NCBI GenBank assembly: GCA_964633145.1
Contig: CAZWFE010000021.1
Span: 1 to 37,295 of the forward strand
DNA from: CAJXSD01 sp964633145
Lineage (GTDB): Bacteria; Pseudomonadota; Alphaproteobacteria; Rhodobacterales; Rhodobacteraceae
Direction of reading: 5' to 3'
Length of the DNA: 37,295 nucleotides
The position numbers were made by a program, and so were the translations under genes. Shown here piece by piece: positions 25,065 through 33,620 of this stretch. Each line of letters starts with the position of its first letter. The stretch's first letter is position 1. The notes below the pieces were generated by a model, which saw nothing but the letters and a program-made list of their open reading frames with translations, did no database searches and was not told the origin of the DNA.

Positions 25065-26912
25065 ATGTTTCGTTATTTTGAAAATTTAGTGAACCCATTT
25101 CAAGACGCGCCCCTGCGCGATCACCCGCCACAGACCGTTTTGGGGCTGATCAGGGATTACTGCGCTGGGTTTCGCGGCGTCTTTATCGCAACTGGCGTAA
25201 TTACTGTTTTGGCAGCCAGCATCGAATTGGTGCTGATTTATGCGCTGGGGTGGTTGATTGATCTGCTCAGCAGCAAATCGCCGGCCCAAGTCATTGACCA
25301 AGACCTGCCGATTTTGCTTGGGCTTGTGGCCTTTGTTTTGGTTATTCGCCCGCTTGTGTATTTTGTCGAATTTGCATTGCTTAATAACACCCTAATCACA
25401 AATATCGCGACTGCATTTCGCTGGCGCGCGCACCGTCATGTTATTCGCCAATCCATTGGCTGGTTTGAAAATGATTTCGCAGGCCGTATTTCCAATCGTG
25501 TGATGCAAACCCCGGGGGCCGCGGGAGAAGTTGTGTTCATTGTATTTGACGCGCTGGCCTATGCGATTGCCTATGCTGTGGGGGCGGCCATTGTATTGCA
25601 GGACGCGCATCCGCAACTGGTCATCCCAATGATTGTGTGGTTGACCAGTTACTTTGTATTGGTCCGTTGGGCGGTGGTCCGAATTGGTCCCGCGTCCAAG
25701 GCTGCATCAGATGCACGTTCAAACCTAAACGGACGCATTGTGGACAGCTATACCAATATTCATTCGGTAAAAATGTTCGCCAATGATGCAAAAGAATTGG
25801 AATTTGCCCGCAGCGCGATTGCCAGTACCCGCGAAACTGTTGCCGCCGAAATGCGTATTTTCACGAAAATGGATGTTGTCTTGATGTTGCTGAATGGCCT
25901 GCTGATCTTGTCTGTCGTGGGCTGGTCCGTTTGGTTATGGATGCAAGGGGCCACAACCACCGGCGTTGTGGCTGCATCATCGGCCTTGGTGTTGCGATTG
26001 AATGCGATGACGGGTTGGATCATGTGGGCGGTCACCACATTTTTCCGCGAAATCGGCGTTATGCGCGAAGGTATGGAAACCATCGCCCACCCGCTGACCC
26101 TGCGCGATCGCCCCAATGCCCCCAATTTATCCCTGACCACAGGGCGCATCGAGTTTGATCAGCTGACCCACCATTATGGACAGGACACAGGCGGTTTGGA
26201 CACCCTATCCCTGACAATCGAGCCGGGACAAAAGGTGGGGCTGGTCGGTCGATCAGGGGCAGGAAAATCAACATTGCTGAAATTGTTGCTGCGGTTTTAC
26301 GATGCAGAACAGGGCCGCATTTTGATTGACGGCCAAGATATATCACAGGTGACCCAAAACAGCCTGCGCCGCAGCATCGGTATGGTCCAACAAGACAACA
26401 GCCTGCTGCACCGATCCATTCGCGACAACATCGCCTATGGCCGCACAGGAGTGGGGCAGAGCGAGGTCAGTGATGCCGATATATTGGATGCAGCCCGCCG
26501 CGCCCAAGCGTTGGATTTCATCACAACCCTAACAGACCGCGACGGCAACATCGGATTGGACGCCAAGGTGGGCGAACGCGGTGTCAAATTATCGGGTGGG
26601 CAACGCCAGCGCATCGCCCTGGCCCGTGTTATCCTGAAAGACGCGCCCATCCTGTTGTTGGATGAGGCAACCAGCGCCCTAGACAGCGAAGTCGAAGCCG
26701 CAATTCTAGACACGCTCTATGATATGATGCAGGGCAAAACTGTCATTGCAATCGCACACCGGTTGTCAACGATCGCACAGATGGATCGGATTATCGTGAT
26801 GGACCAAGGCCGTATTATCCAAGATGGCGCACATGACGTGCTATTGGCACAGGGCGGGCTATATGCTGATCTATGGACACGACAGTCCGGCGGATTTTTG
26901 ACAAACGATTAG
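25065..26912 (+). CDS. ABC exporter half-transporter (membrane and ATPase fused), first of a pair
   Basis: A 615-aa type IV ABC half-exporter: an N-terminal membrane domain with about six helices (roughly 30-330) and a C-terminal ATPase. Walker A GRSGAGKST, signature LSGGQRQR, Walker B ILLLDEATSALD and the switch AIAHRLS are all intact. ATG 25065 is preferred to the in-frame TTG 25053. One base separates its stop from the next ATG, and that gene codes for a sister half-transporter, so the two probably form a heterodimer. Substrates of such pairs range from lipids to drugs and peptides and cannot be told here. Confidence 0.9.
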   Translation: MFRYFENLVNPFQDAPLRDHPPQTVLGLIRDYCAGFRGVFIATGVITVLAASIELVLIYALGWLIDLLSSKSPAQVIDQDLPILLGLVAFVLVIRPLVYFVEFALLNNTLITNIATAFRWRAHRHVIRQSIGWFENDFAGRISNRVMQTPGAAGEVVFIVFDALAYAIAYAVGAAIVLQDAHPQLVIPMIVWLTSYFVLVRWAVVRIGPASKAASDARSNLNGRIVDSYTNIHSVKMFANDAKELEFARSAIASTRETVAAEMRIFTKMDVVLMLLNGLLILSVVGWSVWLWMQGATTTGVVAASSALVLRLNAMTGWIMWAVTTFFREIGVMREGMETIAHPLTLRDRPNAPNLSLTTGRIEFDQLTHHYGQDTGGLDTLSLTIEPGQKVGLVGRSGAGKSTLLKLLLRFYDAEQGRILIDGQDISQVTQNSLRRSIGMVQQDNSLLHRSIRDNIAYGRTGVGQSEVSDADILDAARRAQALDFITTLTDRDGNIGLDAKVGERGVKLSGGQRQRIALARVILKDAPILLLDEATSALDSEVEAAILDTLYDMMQGKTVIAIAHRLSTIAQMDRIIVMDQGRIIQDGAHDVLLAQGGLYADLWTRQSGGFLTND

Positions 26913-26913
26913 G

Positions 26914-28740
26914 ATGGGTATGCGACACCTAGCAAAGGCCATAAACTTTAAACAACCCGCCCCATCCGAACCACCGCGTGCATTATGGCCATTTCTAGGC
27001 TGGTCTGTTTTTGGCAGCCGCAAGTACATAGCACTGGGTGCAATTTTATCCGGTTTTTCAGGATTTCTGGATATGGCGGCGTCGGTTGTCTTGGGGTGGG
27101 TGATCGATGCCACGGTGACTGCGGATCGTACAAGCTTTGTCATAGACAATCTGACAATGCTGATAGCAGGAATTGTGTTTTTCTTGATAATTCGCCCCTT
27201 GGCATTCGGGGCAAGCACATTGGTGCAGTCCTATATCATTCAACCAAATCTTTTGAATATGGTGTTGCTGCGCCTACATCGCTGGACATTGGGACACTCT
27301 ATTACGTTTTTTGACAATGATTTTGCCGGTCGCATTTCACAAAAAGAATTGCAGACCGCTGGCGCAGTGACCAATGTCGTTATCGAATTTCTGCATGCCA
27401 TTATTTTTGCGCTTGCATCCGTGCTTGGGGCGATCTGGATTGTCGCATCCCTGGGCTGGGTTCCAGTCGTCATCTTGATCGCATGGCTGGTCATCTATGT
27501 ATCCGTCATCCAATATTTCATCCCCAAGGTTCGTGCAAAATCGACACATTACGCCGCCGCACGTTCAAATGTTGTCGGTCAGGTTGTCGATGTCATTGCA
27601 AATGTCAAAACCGTCAAGTTATTTGCCAACACTTCATTCGAAGATGACGCGGTCATGTCCTCTATGGACAGCTATTTGGAAAAATCATTAGATCGTGCAT
27701 CAATAATCGTTCGGTTTCGCATTATATTGATGATCATGGCAGGGCTGATGCCCGTGGCGCTGTTGGGCCATGCGATCGCAGGTTGGGTTGCTGGCACTGT
27801 AAGCTTGGGCGAAATTACTGTCGCTGGGGCGCTTGGGCTGCGTTTGGCGCAAATGACGGGCTGGGTCAGTTTCACCCTAATGGGCATTTACGCCAATCTA
27901 GGCGAAGTCGAAGACGGCATTCAGGCCTTAACCCCCGCACATGATTTGGTCGACACCCCGAACGCGACCAACCTTTGCGTGGACAAACCAACGATCGAAT
28001 TCAACAACGTAAGTTTCCAATATGGCGATGAAAACGGGGGCATTCGCGATGTATCCCTGTCGGTGCAAGCCGGCGAAAAAATTGGCATTGTCGGGGCATC
28101 GGGCGCTGGAAAATCGACTTTGGTCAATCTGATATTGCGGCTGTATGACCCTGAACAGGGTGAAATTCGTATTTCTGGACAAAACATTGCGCATGTCAAA
28201 CAAGACAGCCTGCGTCGCGCTATCGGTATTGTCAGCCAAGAAACCGCAATGTTCAATCGATCCGCCTATGACAACATTGCATATGGCCGCCCAGAAACAG
28301 AACCGGTACAGGTCGAAAACGCAGCAAAACAAGCACAGGCACATGATTTTATCAAAATGCTAACAGACCCCAAAGGTCGCGTTGGATATCAGGCGCATTT
28401 GGGCGAACGCGGTGTCAAATTATCTGGCGGCCAGCGCCAACGCGTTGCAATCGCGCGCACAATCTTAAAGGACGCGCCGATCCTAATTCTGGACGAAGCA
28501 ACAAGCGCCTTAGACAGCGAAGTCGAAGCTGCAATCCAATCATCGCTTGAGACCCTAATGCAAGGCAAAACTGTTTTGGCCATTGCGCACCGGCTGTCGA
28601 CAATTTCGCGCATGGATCGAATTATCGTGATGCAACAAGGCCAAATCGTCGAAGATGGGACCCATGACGAATTGCTGGCCCAAAACGGTCTATATGCGCG
28701 GTACTGGCAACGACAATCTGGTGGATTTATTGGCCATTGA
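26914..28740 (+). CDS. ABC exporter half-transporter, second of a pair
   Basis: A 608-aa half-exporter with the same layout as its neighbour: about six helices, then an ATPase with GASGAGKST, LSGGQRQR, ILILDEATSALD and AIAHRLS. The D-loop/Walker B segments of the two proteins are nearly identical, which suggests an old tandem duplication. Both ATP sites should be competent, unlike heterodimers with one degenerate site. A Met six bases in (26920) is an alternative start with slightly better spacing from TTAGG. Probably forms a complex with the upstream protein. Confidence 0.9.
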   Translation: MGMRHLAKAINFKQPAPSEPPRALWPFLGWSVFGSRKYIALGAILSGFSGFLDMAASVVLGWVIDATVTADRTSFVIDNLTMLIAGIVFFLIIRPLAFGASTLVQSYIIQPNLLNMVLLRLHRWTLGHSITFFDNDFAGRISQKELQTAGAVTNVVIEFLHAIIFALASVLGAIWIVASLGWVPVVILIAWLVIYVSVIQYFIPKVRAKSTHYAAARSNVVGQVVDVIANVKTVKLFANTSFEDDAVMSSMDSYLEKSLDRASIIVRFRIILMIMAGLMPVALLGHAIAGWVAGTVSLGEITVAGALGLRLAQMTGWVSFTLMGIYANLGEVEDGIQALTPAHDLVDTPNATNLCVDKPTIEFNNVSFQYGDENGGIRDVSLSVQAGEKIGIVGASGAGKSTLVNLILRLYDPEQGEIRISGQNIAHVKQDSLRRAIGIVSQETAMFNRSAYDNIAYGRPETEPVQVENAAKQAQAHDFIKMLTDPKGRVGYQAHLGERGVKLSGGQRQRVAIARTILKDAPILILDEATSALDSEVEAAIQSSLETLMQGKTVLAIAHRLSTISRMDRIIVMQQGQIVEDGTHDELLAQNGLYARYWQRQSGGFIGH

Positions 28741-28794
28741 TCAGACCGCATAATGGGGCTTTTGCTGATCGGCATTCCACTGTAAAACGCAGTC

Positions 28795-30012
28795 ATGGAT
28801 CATTATGAAATTATACGTCTGGGCCACCAAGGTGACGGTATCGCGGCGGGACCAATATTTGCGCCCCTTACCTTGCCAGGTGAAATCGTAGCAGGTCAGG
28901 TCAATGGCGATCAGCTGAGCGATATAAAAATTGTGACCCCATCGGACCAGCGTATCGCGCCCATCTGCCGCCATTTCAAATCCTGTGGTGGCTGCCAATT
29001 GATGCACGCAAATGATGATTTCGTTGCACAGTGGAAATCCGATGTCATCCGTCATGCATTAACGGCCCATGATATAGAAACCGAAATACGCCCCTGCGTT
29101 ACATCGCCAAAACAATCACGGCGTCGCGCCACGTTTTCGGCACGGCGCACCAAAAAGGGCGCGCAAATCGGATTTCACGCGCGCGCGTCAGATACAATCG
29201 TAGAAATTCCGGATTGCCAGCTTGTGGATCCGCGCCTGATGGCAGCCATCCCAATCATAGCTGAGCTGGCCCAAATTGGCGCATCGCGCAAAGCCGAACT
29301 AAGCGCACAGACCACAATCAGCGATAATGGTTTGGACATCGCCATGCGTGGCGGCAAACCTATCGATGGACAGCTGCGCATCGCCCTTGGACAACTGTGC
29401 GAAACGCGAAAACTTGCTCGGTTGTCGTGGAACGGCGAAGTGATCGCCATGCGATTGCCACCGACGCAACAATTTGGCCGCGCTAAGGTGATCCCGCCAG
29501 AAGGCAGTTTTTTGCAAGCCACCCAACAAGGCGAACAGGATTTGGTCGCCCACGTCCAAGACATCGTTGGATCTGCCGCGAAGGTTGTTGACCTGTTTAG
29601 TGGATGTGGCACCTTCAGCTTACCCTTGGCGCAAACTGCAGAAGTGCACGCCGCAGAGGGCAACGCGGATATGATCAAAGCACTGGATCGCGGCTGGCGC
29701 GAGGCACAGGGGCTAAAACGCGTAACATCCCAAGCACGCGATTTGTTCCGCCGCCCGTTGTTGCCCGATGAATTAAACCGATTTGATGCCATTGTGATCG
29801 ACCCGCCCCGCGCAGGCGCACAGGCACAAATCGCTGAAATTGCATCATCGAATGTCGCGACCATTGCCTATGTATCGTGCAACCCCGTCAGCTTTGCCCG
29901 TGATGCGGCGCAATTGGTGCAAGGCGGCTATCACTTGGAATGGATCACCCCGATTGATCAATTCCGATGGTCCGCACATGTCGAACTGGTAGCCAAATTT
30001 TCCAAAAAATAA
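28795..30012 (+). CDS. TrmA/RlmD-family RNA (uracil-C5) methyltransferase
   Basis: A 405-aa SAM-dependent RNA m5U methyltransferase of the RumA/RlmD group. Iron-sulfur cysteines C58, C64, C67 (CRHFKSCGGC) and C141 are present. The SAM-binding DLFSGCGTFSLPLA, the IDPPRAG motif and the catalytic cysteine in YVSCNP follow. The N-terminal TRAM part is short, as in alphaproteobacterial members. Target may be U1939 or U747 of 23S rRNA; the sequence does not decide. Confidence 0.9.
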   Translation: MDHYEIIRLGHQGDGIAAGPIFAPLTLPGEIVAGQVNGDQLSDIKIVTPSDQRIAPICRHFKSCGGCQLMHANDDFVAQWKSDVIRHALTAHDIETEIRPCVTSPKQSRRRATFSARRTKKGAQIGFHARASDTIVEIPDCQLVDPRLMAAIPIIAELAQIGASRKAELSAQTTISDNGLDIAMRGGKPIDGQLRIALGQLCETRKLARLSWNGEVIAMRLPPTQQFGRAKVIPPEGSFLQATQQGEQDLVAHVQDIVGSAAKVVDLFSGCGTFSLPLAQTAEVHAAEGNADMIKALDRGWREAQGLKRVTSQARDLFRRPLLPDELNRFDAIVIDPPRAGAQAQIAEIASSNVATIAYVSCNPVSFARDAAQLVQGGYHLEWITPIDQFRWSAHVELVAKFSKK

Positions 30013-30016
30013 CCAT

Positions 30017-30087
30017 TTTGTGATATGTAAAATACCACTGATTTCTGCTAATAAACATAAAACGAGCAGCAACAGGCATATCACAAA
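30017..30087. repeat. Long-range 11-bp inverted repeat ending on a start codon
   Basis: TTTGTGATATG (30017-30027) and its exact complement CATATCACAAA (30077-30087) are 49 bases apart and span the whole gap between the RlmD-like gene and the lipoprotein gene. The right arm ends on the A of ATG 30087. In a read-through transcript this stem would cover the ribosome-binding region; it might also be part of termination. Confidence 0.5.
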
Positions 30088-30581
30088 TGTCATTTATCAA
30101 AGTAATCTCACTATGTATTGTGACAGCCCTTGTTGGTGCGTGTTCGCTAAATCCATACTTTGCCGATAAACCAGAAATTACGTCCGTTTACGTGAAAAAG
30201 CAGGATCGAAAACTGTATTTACTGAATGGCAACGAAATAATCCGTTCGTATAACATGGGGCTGGGGTTTGCCCCCACTGGGCACAAACAGTTTGAAAATG
30301 ACGGAAAGACACCCGAAGGTACATATTTCATAGACCGCAAAAACCCGAATTCTAAATTTCATCTGTCGCTTGGTATTTCATACCCCAACGCACAGGATAT
30401 TGCGCGGGCACGTGCGGCAGGCAAAGCACCGGGTGGTGATATTTTCATTCATGGTCAGGAAAACAAAAAACGCCCCAAATCGCAGGATTGGACTGCGGGC
30501 TGTATCGCCGTGACCGACCGCGAAATAGAAGAGATCTATGACCTTGTTCCCGTAGGCACACCGATTTTCATTAAGCCTTAG
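30087..30581 (+). CDS. L,D-transpeptidase (YkuD family) lipoprotein
   Basis: A 164-aa protein with a lipoprotein signal peptide ending in LVGAC, lipidated cysteine C19. The YkuD catalytic region is present: H122 in IHGQ and C139 in TAGCIAVTD, the form common in YafK-like members. These enzymes cross-link peptidoglycan 3-3 or attach proteins to it in the periplasm. The ribosome site is weak (AGG 10 bases upstream) and lies in the right arm of a long inverted repeat. The gene overlaps the opposing CAP lipoprotein gene by 11 bases at the 3' ends. Confidence 0.88.
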   Translation: MSFIKVISLCIVTALVGACSLNPYFADKPEITSVYVKKQDRKLYLLNGNEIIRSYNMGLGFAPTGHKQFENDGKTPEGTYFIDRKNPNSKFHLSLGISYPNAQDIARARAAGKAPGGDIFIHGQENKKRPKSQDWTAGCIAVTDREIEEIYDLVPVGTPIFIKP

Positions 30582-31122
30582 GTACGGCGGAAAACTGGCT
30601 TAGCGCGGGGCCGCCTGTGGTCATTGTCCACCAAATTTTACCATTGGGTTCCTGAAACCATGCAATTCCGATATCCGTTGCATTGGGATCTAAAATCACG
30701 AACCGCGTATCAGGATCATCAACCCAGGCCGACAGTGTTTCCAATTCGCCTTCGTATGTTTCGGAAATGACCTCGCCTAGGAATACGCCGATATATCCGA
30801 CACGGGACACACGGTCCAAGGGCGATGACCCGTCTGATCCAAAATGCCAAGGACGGTTTTGCACGGACATATCACGCGCATGCGTTGCCGCCGCAGCGGC
30901 AAGTTCGGCATTGATACGCAAAGGCGACGCACCCACATTTTGCCGCATAACGTTTACAGCATCCAACATCCGATATTGCACCGCAGCCGCATCCTGTTTG
31001 CTTAGATCGTAAAATTTTGGCAGCGGCTTTCCGTCTGATCCCAACTGAACGGCGGTACTGGGTTCACACGACGCCATCACCACAAGACATAGGCCAGCAA
31101 GCAAAAATCGGAAATTAAACAT
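30571..31122 (-). CDS. CAP/SCP-domain lipoprotein
   Basis: A 183-aa protein with a lipoprotein signal (VVMASC, C19) and a CAP (SCP/PR1/YkwD) domain from about residue 50: VMRQNVGASPLRINAEL, then HARDMSVQNRPWHFGSDG, then LGEVISETYEG near residue 115. The domain is widespread in bacterial envelopes; some members affect cell wall or adhesion, but no reaction is established. It sits between two L,D-transpeptidase genes, converging on one (11-base overlap) and divergent from the other, which suggests an envelope role. Confidence 0.85.
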   Translation of the reverse strand: MFNFRFLLAGLCLVVMASCEPSTAVQLGSDGKPLPKFYDLSKQDAAAVQYRMLDAVNVMRQNVGASPLRINAELAAAAATHARDMSVQNRPWHFGSDGSSPLDRVSRVGYIGVFLGEVISETYEGELETLSAWVDDPDTRFVILDPNATDIGIAWFQEPNGKIWWTMTTGGPALSQFSAVPKA

Positions 31123-31277
31123 GTTTCATCCATCCTCAGGTTGGCCAATGCTTATCGTGCAATGCGTTGCGGATCAAACCCAGTTTGACAGAATCTGCAC
31201 AGATCGCGATAGTTTGAATTGAGATTGCGACTTTAAAGTCATATGAGTGCAAGAATTCTGATAAAACGAGATATAAG
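31123..31277. promoter_or_regulatory. Divergent control region between CAP lipoprotein and second L,D-transpeptidase
   Basis: 155 bases with a perfect 12-bp palindrome GACTTTAAAGTC (31229-31240), 38 bases before the plus-strand ATG. No convincing promoter pair could be assigned on either strand. Confidence 0.35.
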
Positions 31278-31865
31278 ATGTTCACGCGACGCACATTTAT
31301 TACCACATCCAGCGCAATGCTTGCCAGCAGCGCTTGGGGCCAAAGCGAAAATGTAAACGATGCGAGCACGACAGAAACAGAATCAGATGTGACGGACACA
31401 ATCCGTCACAATATTTCCAGTTTCCGTGCGCTTGATTGGCGGCCATATTTTCCAAATTTGGAAAACGGGGCAATTTTGGTGGATACATCATCACGCGCCC
31501 TGCATTACTGGTCGCAAGACGAAACCATCTATAAACTGTATCCATCGTCCATTCCGATGACCGAGGATTTGACGCGCCGTGGCCGGACCGCTGTGACCCG
31601 CAAAGTCGAAGGCCCCAGCTGGCGCCCCACCCCATCCATGTTGAAACGCAATCCAGAATGGCCCAAATTCATTCCCCCAGGACCAGATAACCCCTTGGGG
31701 ACACATGCGCTGTATTTGACGTGGACCTATTACCGAATCCACGGCACCCATGACACGCGCAAAATTGGGCGTCGATCATCCAATGGATGTATTGGTTTAT
31801 ATAATGAACACATTGCAGAATTGTTCGGATTGACCAAAGTTGGTACACAAGTGTTGCTGATTTGA
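31278..31865 (+). CDS. L,D-transpeptidase (YkuD family) with twin-arginine-like signal
   Basis: A 195-aa exported protein. The N-terminus MFTRRTFITTSSAMLASSAWG has paired arginines at 4-5 followed by a hydrophobic stretch, so Tat export is likely. The YkuD catalytic motif is at the C-terminus: H155 in IHGTH and C171 in SSNGCIG; the usual arginine after GCI is a glycine here. Family enzymes form 3-3 cross-links in peptidoglycan. The stop codon lies within the -35 box of the next gene's putative promoter. Confidence 0.88.
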   Translation: MFTRRTFITTSSAMLASSAWGQSENVNDASTTETESDVTDTIRHNISSFRALDWRPYFPNLENGAILVDTSSRALHYWSQDETIYKLYPSSIPMTEDLTRRGRTAVTRKVEGPSWRPTPSMLKRNPEWPKFIPPGPDNPLGTHALYLTWTYYRIHGTHDTRKIGRRSSNGCIGLYNEHIAELFGLTKVGTQVLLI

Positions 31866-31890
31866 CAGAGCTACACAGTGATTTTACAAC
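31862..31890 (+). promoter_or_regulatory. Probable sigma-70 promoter of the small membrane peptide gene
   Basis: TTGACA (31862-31867, perfect), 17-base spacer, TACAAC (31885-31890, four of six). Predicted start near 31897 gives a leader of about 97 bases before ATG 31994. The -35 box overlaps the stop codon of the upstream gene. Confidence 0.6.
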
Positions 31891-31923
31891 TAGAGGATTG
31901 ATAATTCAGTCCAAACGTATATA

Positions 31924-31972
31924 CCGATGGTGCATCGGACGTCCTAGGGCCCCGAGGTTAACACTGTGTTAA
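31924..31972 (+). promoter_or_regulatory. Three consecutive 15-base inverted repeats in the leader; the last fits the CtrA box
   Basis: 31924-31938: CCGATG-GTG-CATCGG. 31943-31957: seven-base arms around C31950 with one mismatch (CCTAGGG and CCCGAGG). 31958-31972: TTAACAC-T-GTGTTAA, perfect, which also reads TTAA-N7-TTAA, the consensus of the cell-cycle regulator CtrA. The third ends 21 bases before ATG 31994. As RNA these are small hairpins in the leader; as DNA the third may be a protein site. Confidence 0.5.
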
Positions 31973-31993
31973 GTGACATAATGAGGAAATAAA

Positions 31994-32179
31994 ATGAAAA
32001 AGATCGCTCTTGCAGCTGCTTTCGCAGCAACAGCATCAACAGCATTTGCTGGCAACGTATCAGAACCAGTAATGGAAGCACCAGTAGTGATGGCAGAGCC
32101 AACAGGTTCTTCTGCTGCAAACTTGGTATTGCCAGCAATTTTGTTGGTTTTGATCGGTGCAGTTGCTGCAAACGGCTAA
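31994..32179 (+). CDS. Small exported/membrane peptide of unknown function
   Basis: A 61-aa protein: cleavable-looking signal peptide at 1-19 (KKIALAAAFAATASTAFA), a short acidic/proline-containing stretch (EPVMEAPVVMAEP), then one hydrophobic segment (LVLPAILLVLIGAVAA). I recall similar short proteins as common in Rhodobacteraceae, without known function. GAGGA (31983-31987) lies six bases before the start, a near-perfect -35 is upstream and a strong terminator is directly downstream, so it is an independent, probably highly expressed unit. Its codons are simple and repetitive (GCA, CCA, GTA), and lower in GC than its neighbours. Confidence 0.82.
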   Translation: MKKIALAAAFAATASTAFAGNVSEPVMEAPVVMAEPTGSSAANLVLPAILLVLIGAVAANG

Positions 32180-32196
32180 TCGCTGTTTATTTATTG

Positions 32197-32226
32197 AAAC
32201 TGGCCCATTTCTGGGCCAGTTTTTTT
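32197..32226 (+). terminator. Strong intrinsic terminator after the small peptide gene
   Basis: An 11-bp perfect stem (32197-32207 with 32212-32222, core ACTGGCCCA/TGGGCCAGT) with a four-base loop and a run of seven T (32220-32226). Confidence 0.92.
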
Positions 32227-32302
32227 ATGCGCGCCACATCGCGCCTTTGACATTTTGGGGGCATTCAGCATATCCCTGAACGAAACAACCACGCAGAATG
32301 TC

Positions 32303-33007
32303 ATGAAAAATCCGCAAATTTCGATAAATCAGGTCAGTCTGTCAGTGGGCGGTCGATCAATTCTTTGTGATATTGATGCACAGCTGTCTGATCGTCGCAT
32401 TGGAATTGTCGGTCGAAATGGATCTGGAAAATCAACATTGGCGCGCTGCCTGTGTGGATTGATCAAACCAACGTCAGGCAAGGTTATACTTGATGACATC
32501 GACATCTATGCTGATCGCAAACAGGCCATTCGCAAAATCGGCATCCTGTTTCAAAATCCAGATCATCAAATCATTTATCCCACTGTCGGCGAAGAAATTG
32601 ATTTCGGTCTACGACAAATTGGCCACACCGCCGCCCAAGCCCGCGATGCGACACGCCAGATATTGACCCGCTTTGACACATTGAACTGGCTAGATCGCCA
32701 AACCGCCAGCCTGTCGCAGGGGCAAAAACAACTGTTGTGCTTAATGTCCATTTTGGCAATGGAACCCGATGTGATTGTGCTTGACGAACCCTTTAGCGGG
32801 CTAGACATTCCAACCCGGCGCATTTTGGGCGATGTATTCCAATCCCTGCCACAAACGGTAATCCATATCACACATGATCCAGAGGCAATTGAAACTTATG
32901 ATCAGGTATTGTGGTTGGGCGCGGGGCGGATCCAGCAGATCGGATCGCCGTCACAGGTACTGCCCAAGTTCATGGATGCCATGATGATCGCATCGGGTCT
33001 GACATAA
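32303..33007 (+). CDS. bioM: Biotin ECF transporter ATPase BioM
   Basis: A 234-aa ABC ATPase of the energy-coupling-factor type. Walker A GRNGSGKST (about 35-43), Q-loop in LFQNPDHQI typical of ECF ATPases, signature LSQGQKQ, Walker B VIVLDEPFSGLD and switch HITHDP are present. With BioN and BioY it imports biotin across the inner membrane. ATG 32303 is preferred over the in-frame extension to 32255, which has no family support. It overlaps bioN by one base (TAATG). No BioR operator of the TTAT-N2-ATAA kind was seen upstream. Confidence 0.9.
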   Translation: MKNPQISINQVSLSVGGRSILCDIDAQLSDRRIGIVGRNGSGKSTLARCLCGLIKPTSGKVILDDIDIYADRKQAIRKIGILFQNPDHQIIYPTVGEEIDFGLRQIGHTAAQARDATRQILTRFDTLNWLDRQTASLSQGQKQLLCLMSILAMEPDVIVLDEPFSGLDIPTRRILGDVFQSLPQTVIHITHDPEAIETYDQVLWLGAGRIQQIGSPSQVLPKFMDAMMIASGLT

Positions 33008-33615
33008 TGCTGGCGCTGACCTATAGCCCTCCAACACGGCTGCATGCCCTTTCAGCCCCAATAAAATTGGTGGGCCTTTGCGCAATCACAACGGCCCTGT
33101 TCATTTTTCCAACCGGGTGGGCCAGCACGATACTGGGCGGTGCGGCATTGGGGTTGTATGCAGCCATGGGCATTGCGTTTTTGCGCGCAGGTCTGCGCAC
33201 CCTATATGGGTTGTGGCCATTTGTTGTGGTTTTGGGGCTATGGCATGCATGGCAGGATGATTGGGACAACGGCATTTTGATCATTGTGCGTTTGATCACA
33301 GCCGTCGCCTTTGCCAATTTGGTTACAATGACCACGCCGCTGCAGGATATGATTGCCTGCCTTGTGCGCCTGCTGCATCCCTTTCGCCGACTGGGGTTAA
33401 ATCCCAATGCGGTGTCATTGGCGATTGCAATGATGATCCGTTTTATCCCTGTATTTTTGGCCCGCGCGGACCAGTTGAAATTGGCATATCGCGCGCGATC
33501 CCATCGTTCTGGCCGCTGGACGATACTTTTTCCACTTGCGCTGGGCATGCTAGATGATGCAGACACTGTTGCCGAAGCCCTGCGCGCACGCGGCGGGATA
33601 ACACCGAAAGACTGA
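33007..33615 (+). CDS. bioN: Biotin ECF transporter transmembrane coupling protein BioN
   Basis: A 202-aa EcfT-family membrane protein with about five hydrophobic helices. Of the two ATPase-coupling motifs, the C-terminal one is canonical (A-L-R-A-R-G-G near residue 193) and the first reads A-Y-R-A-R-S, a small departure from Ala-Arg-Gly. The start overlaps the bioM stop by one base. It couples the BioM ATPase to the biotin-binding BioY. The five-base gap to bioY indicates one operon. Confidence 0.88.
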   Translation: MLALTYSPPTRLHALSAPIKLVGLCAITTALFIFPTGWASTILGGAALGLYAAMGIAFLRAGLRTLYGLWPFVVVLGLWHAWQDDWDNGILIIVRLITAVAFANLVTMTTPLQDMIACLVRLLHPFRRLGLNPNAVSLAIAMMIRFIPVFLARADQLKLAYRARSHRSGRWTILFPLALGMLDDADTVAEALRARGGITPKD

Positions 33616-33620
33616 GCACA

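Noticed and set aside
32180..32302. BioR operator upstream of bioM
   Set aside because: No TTAT-N2-ATAA palindrome was found; regulation by BioR is not supported here.
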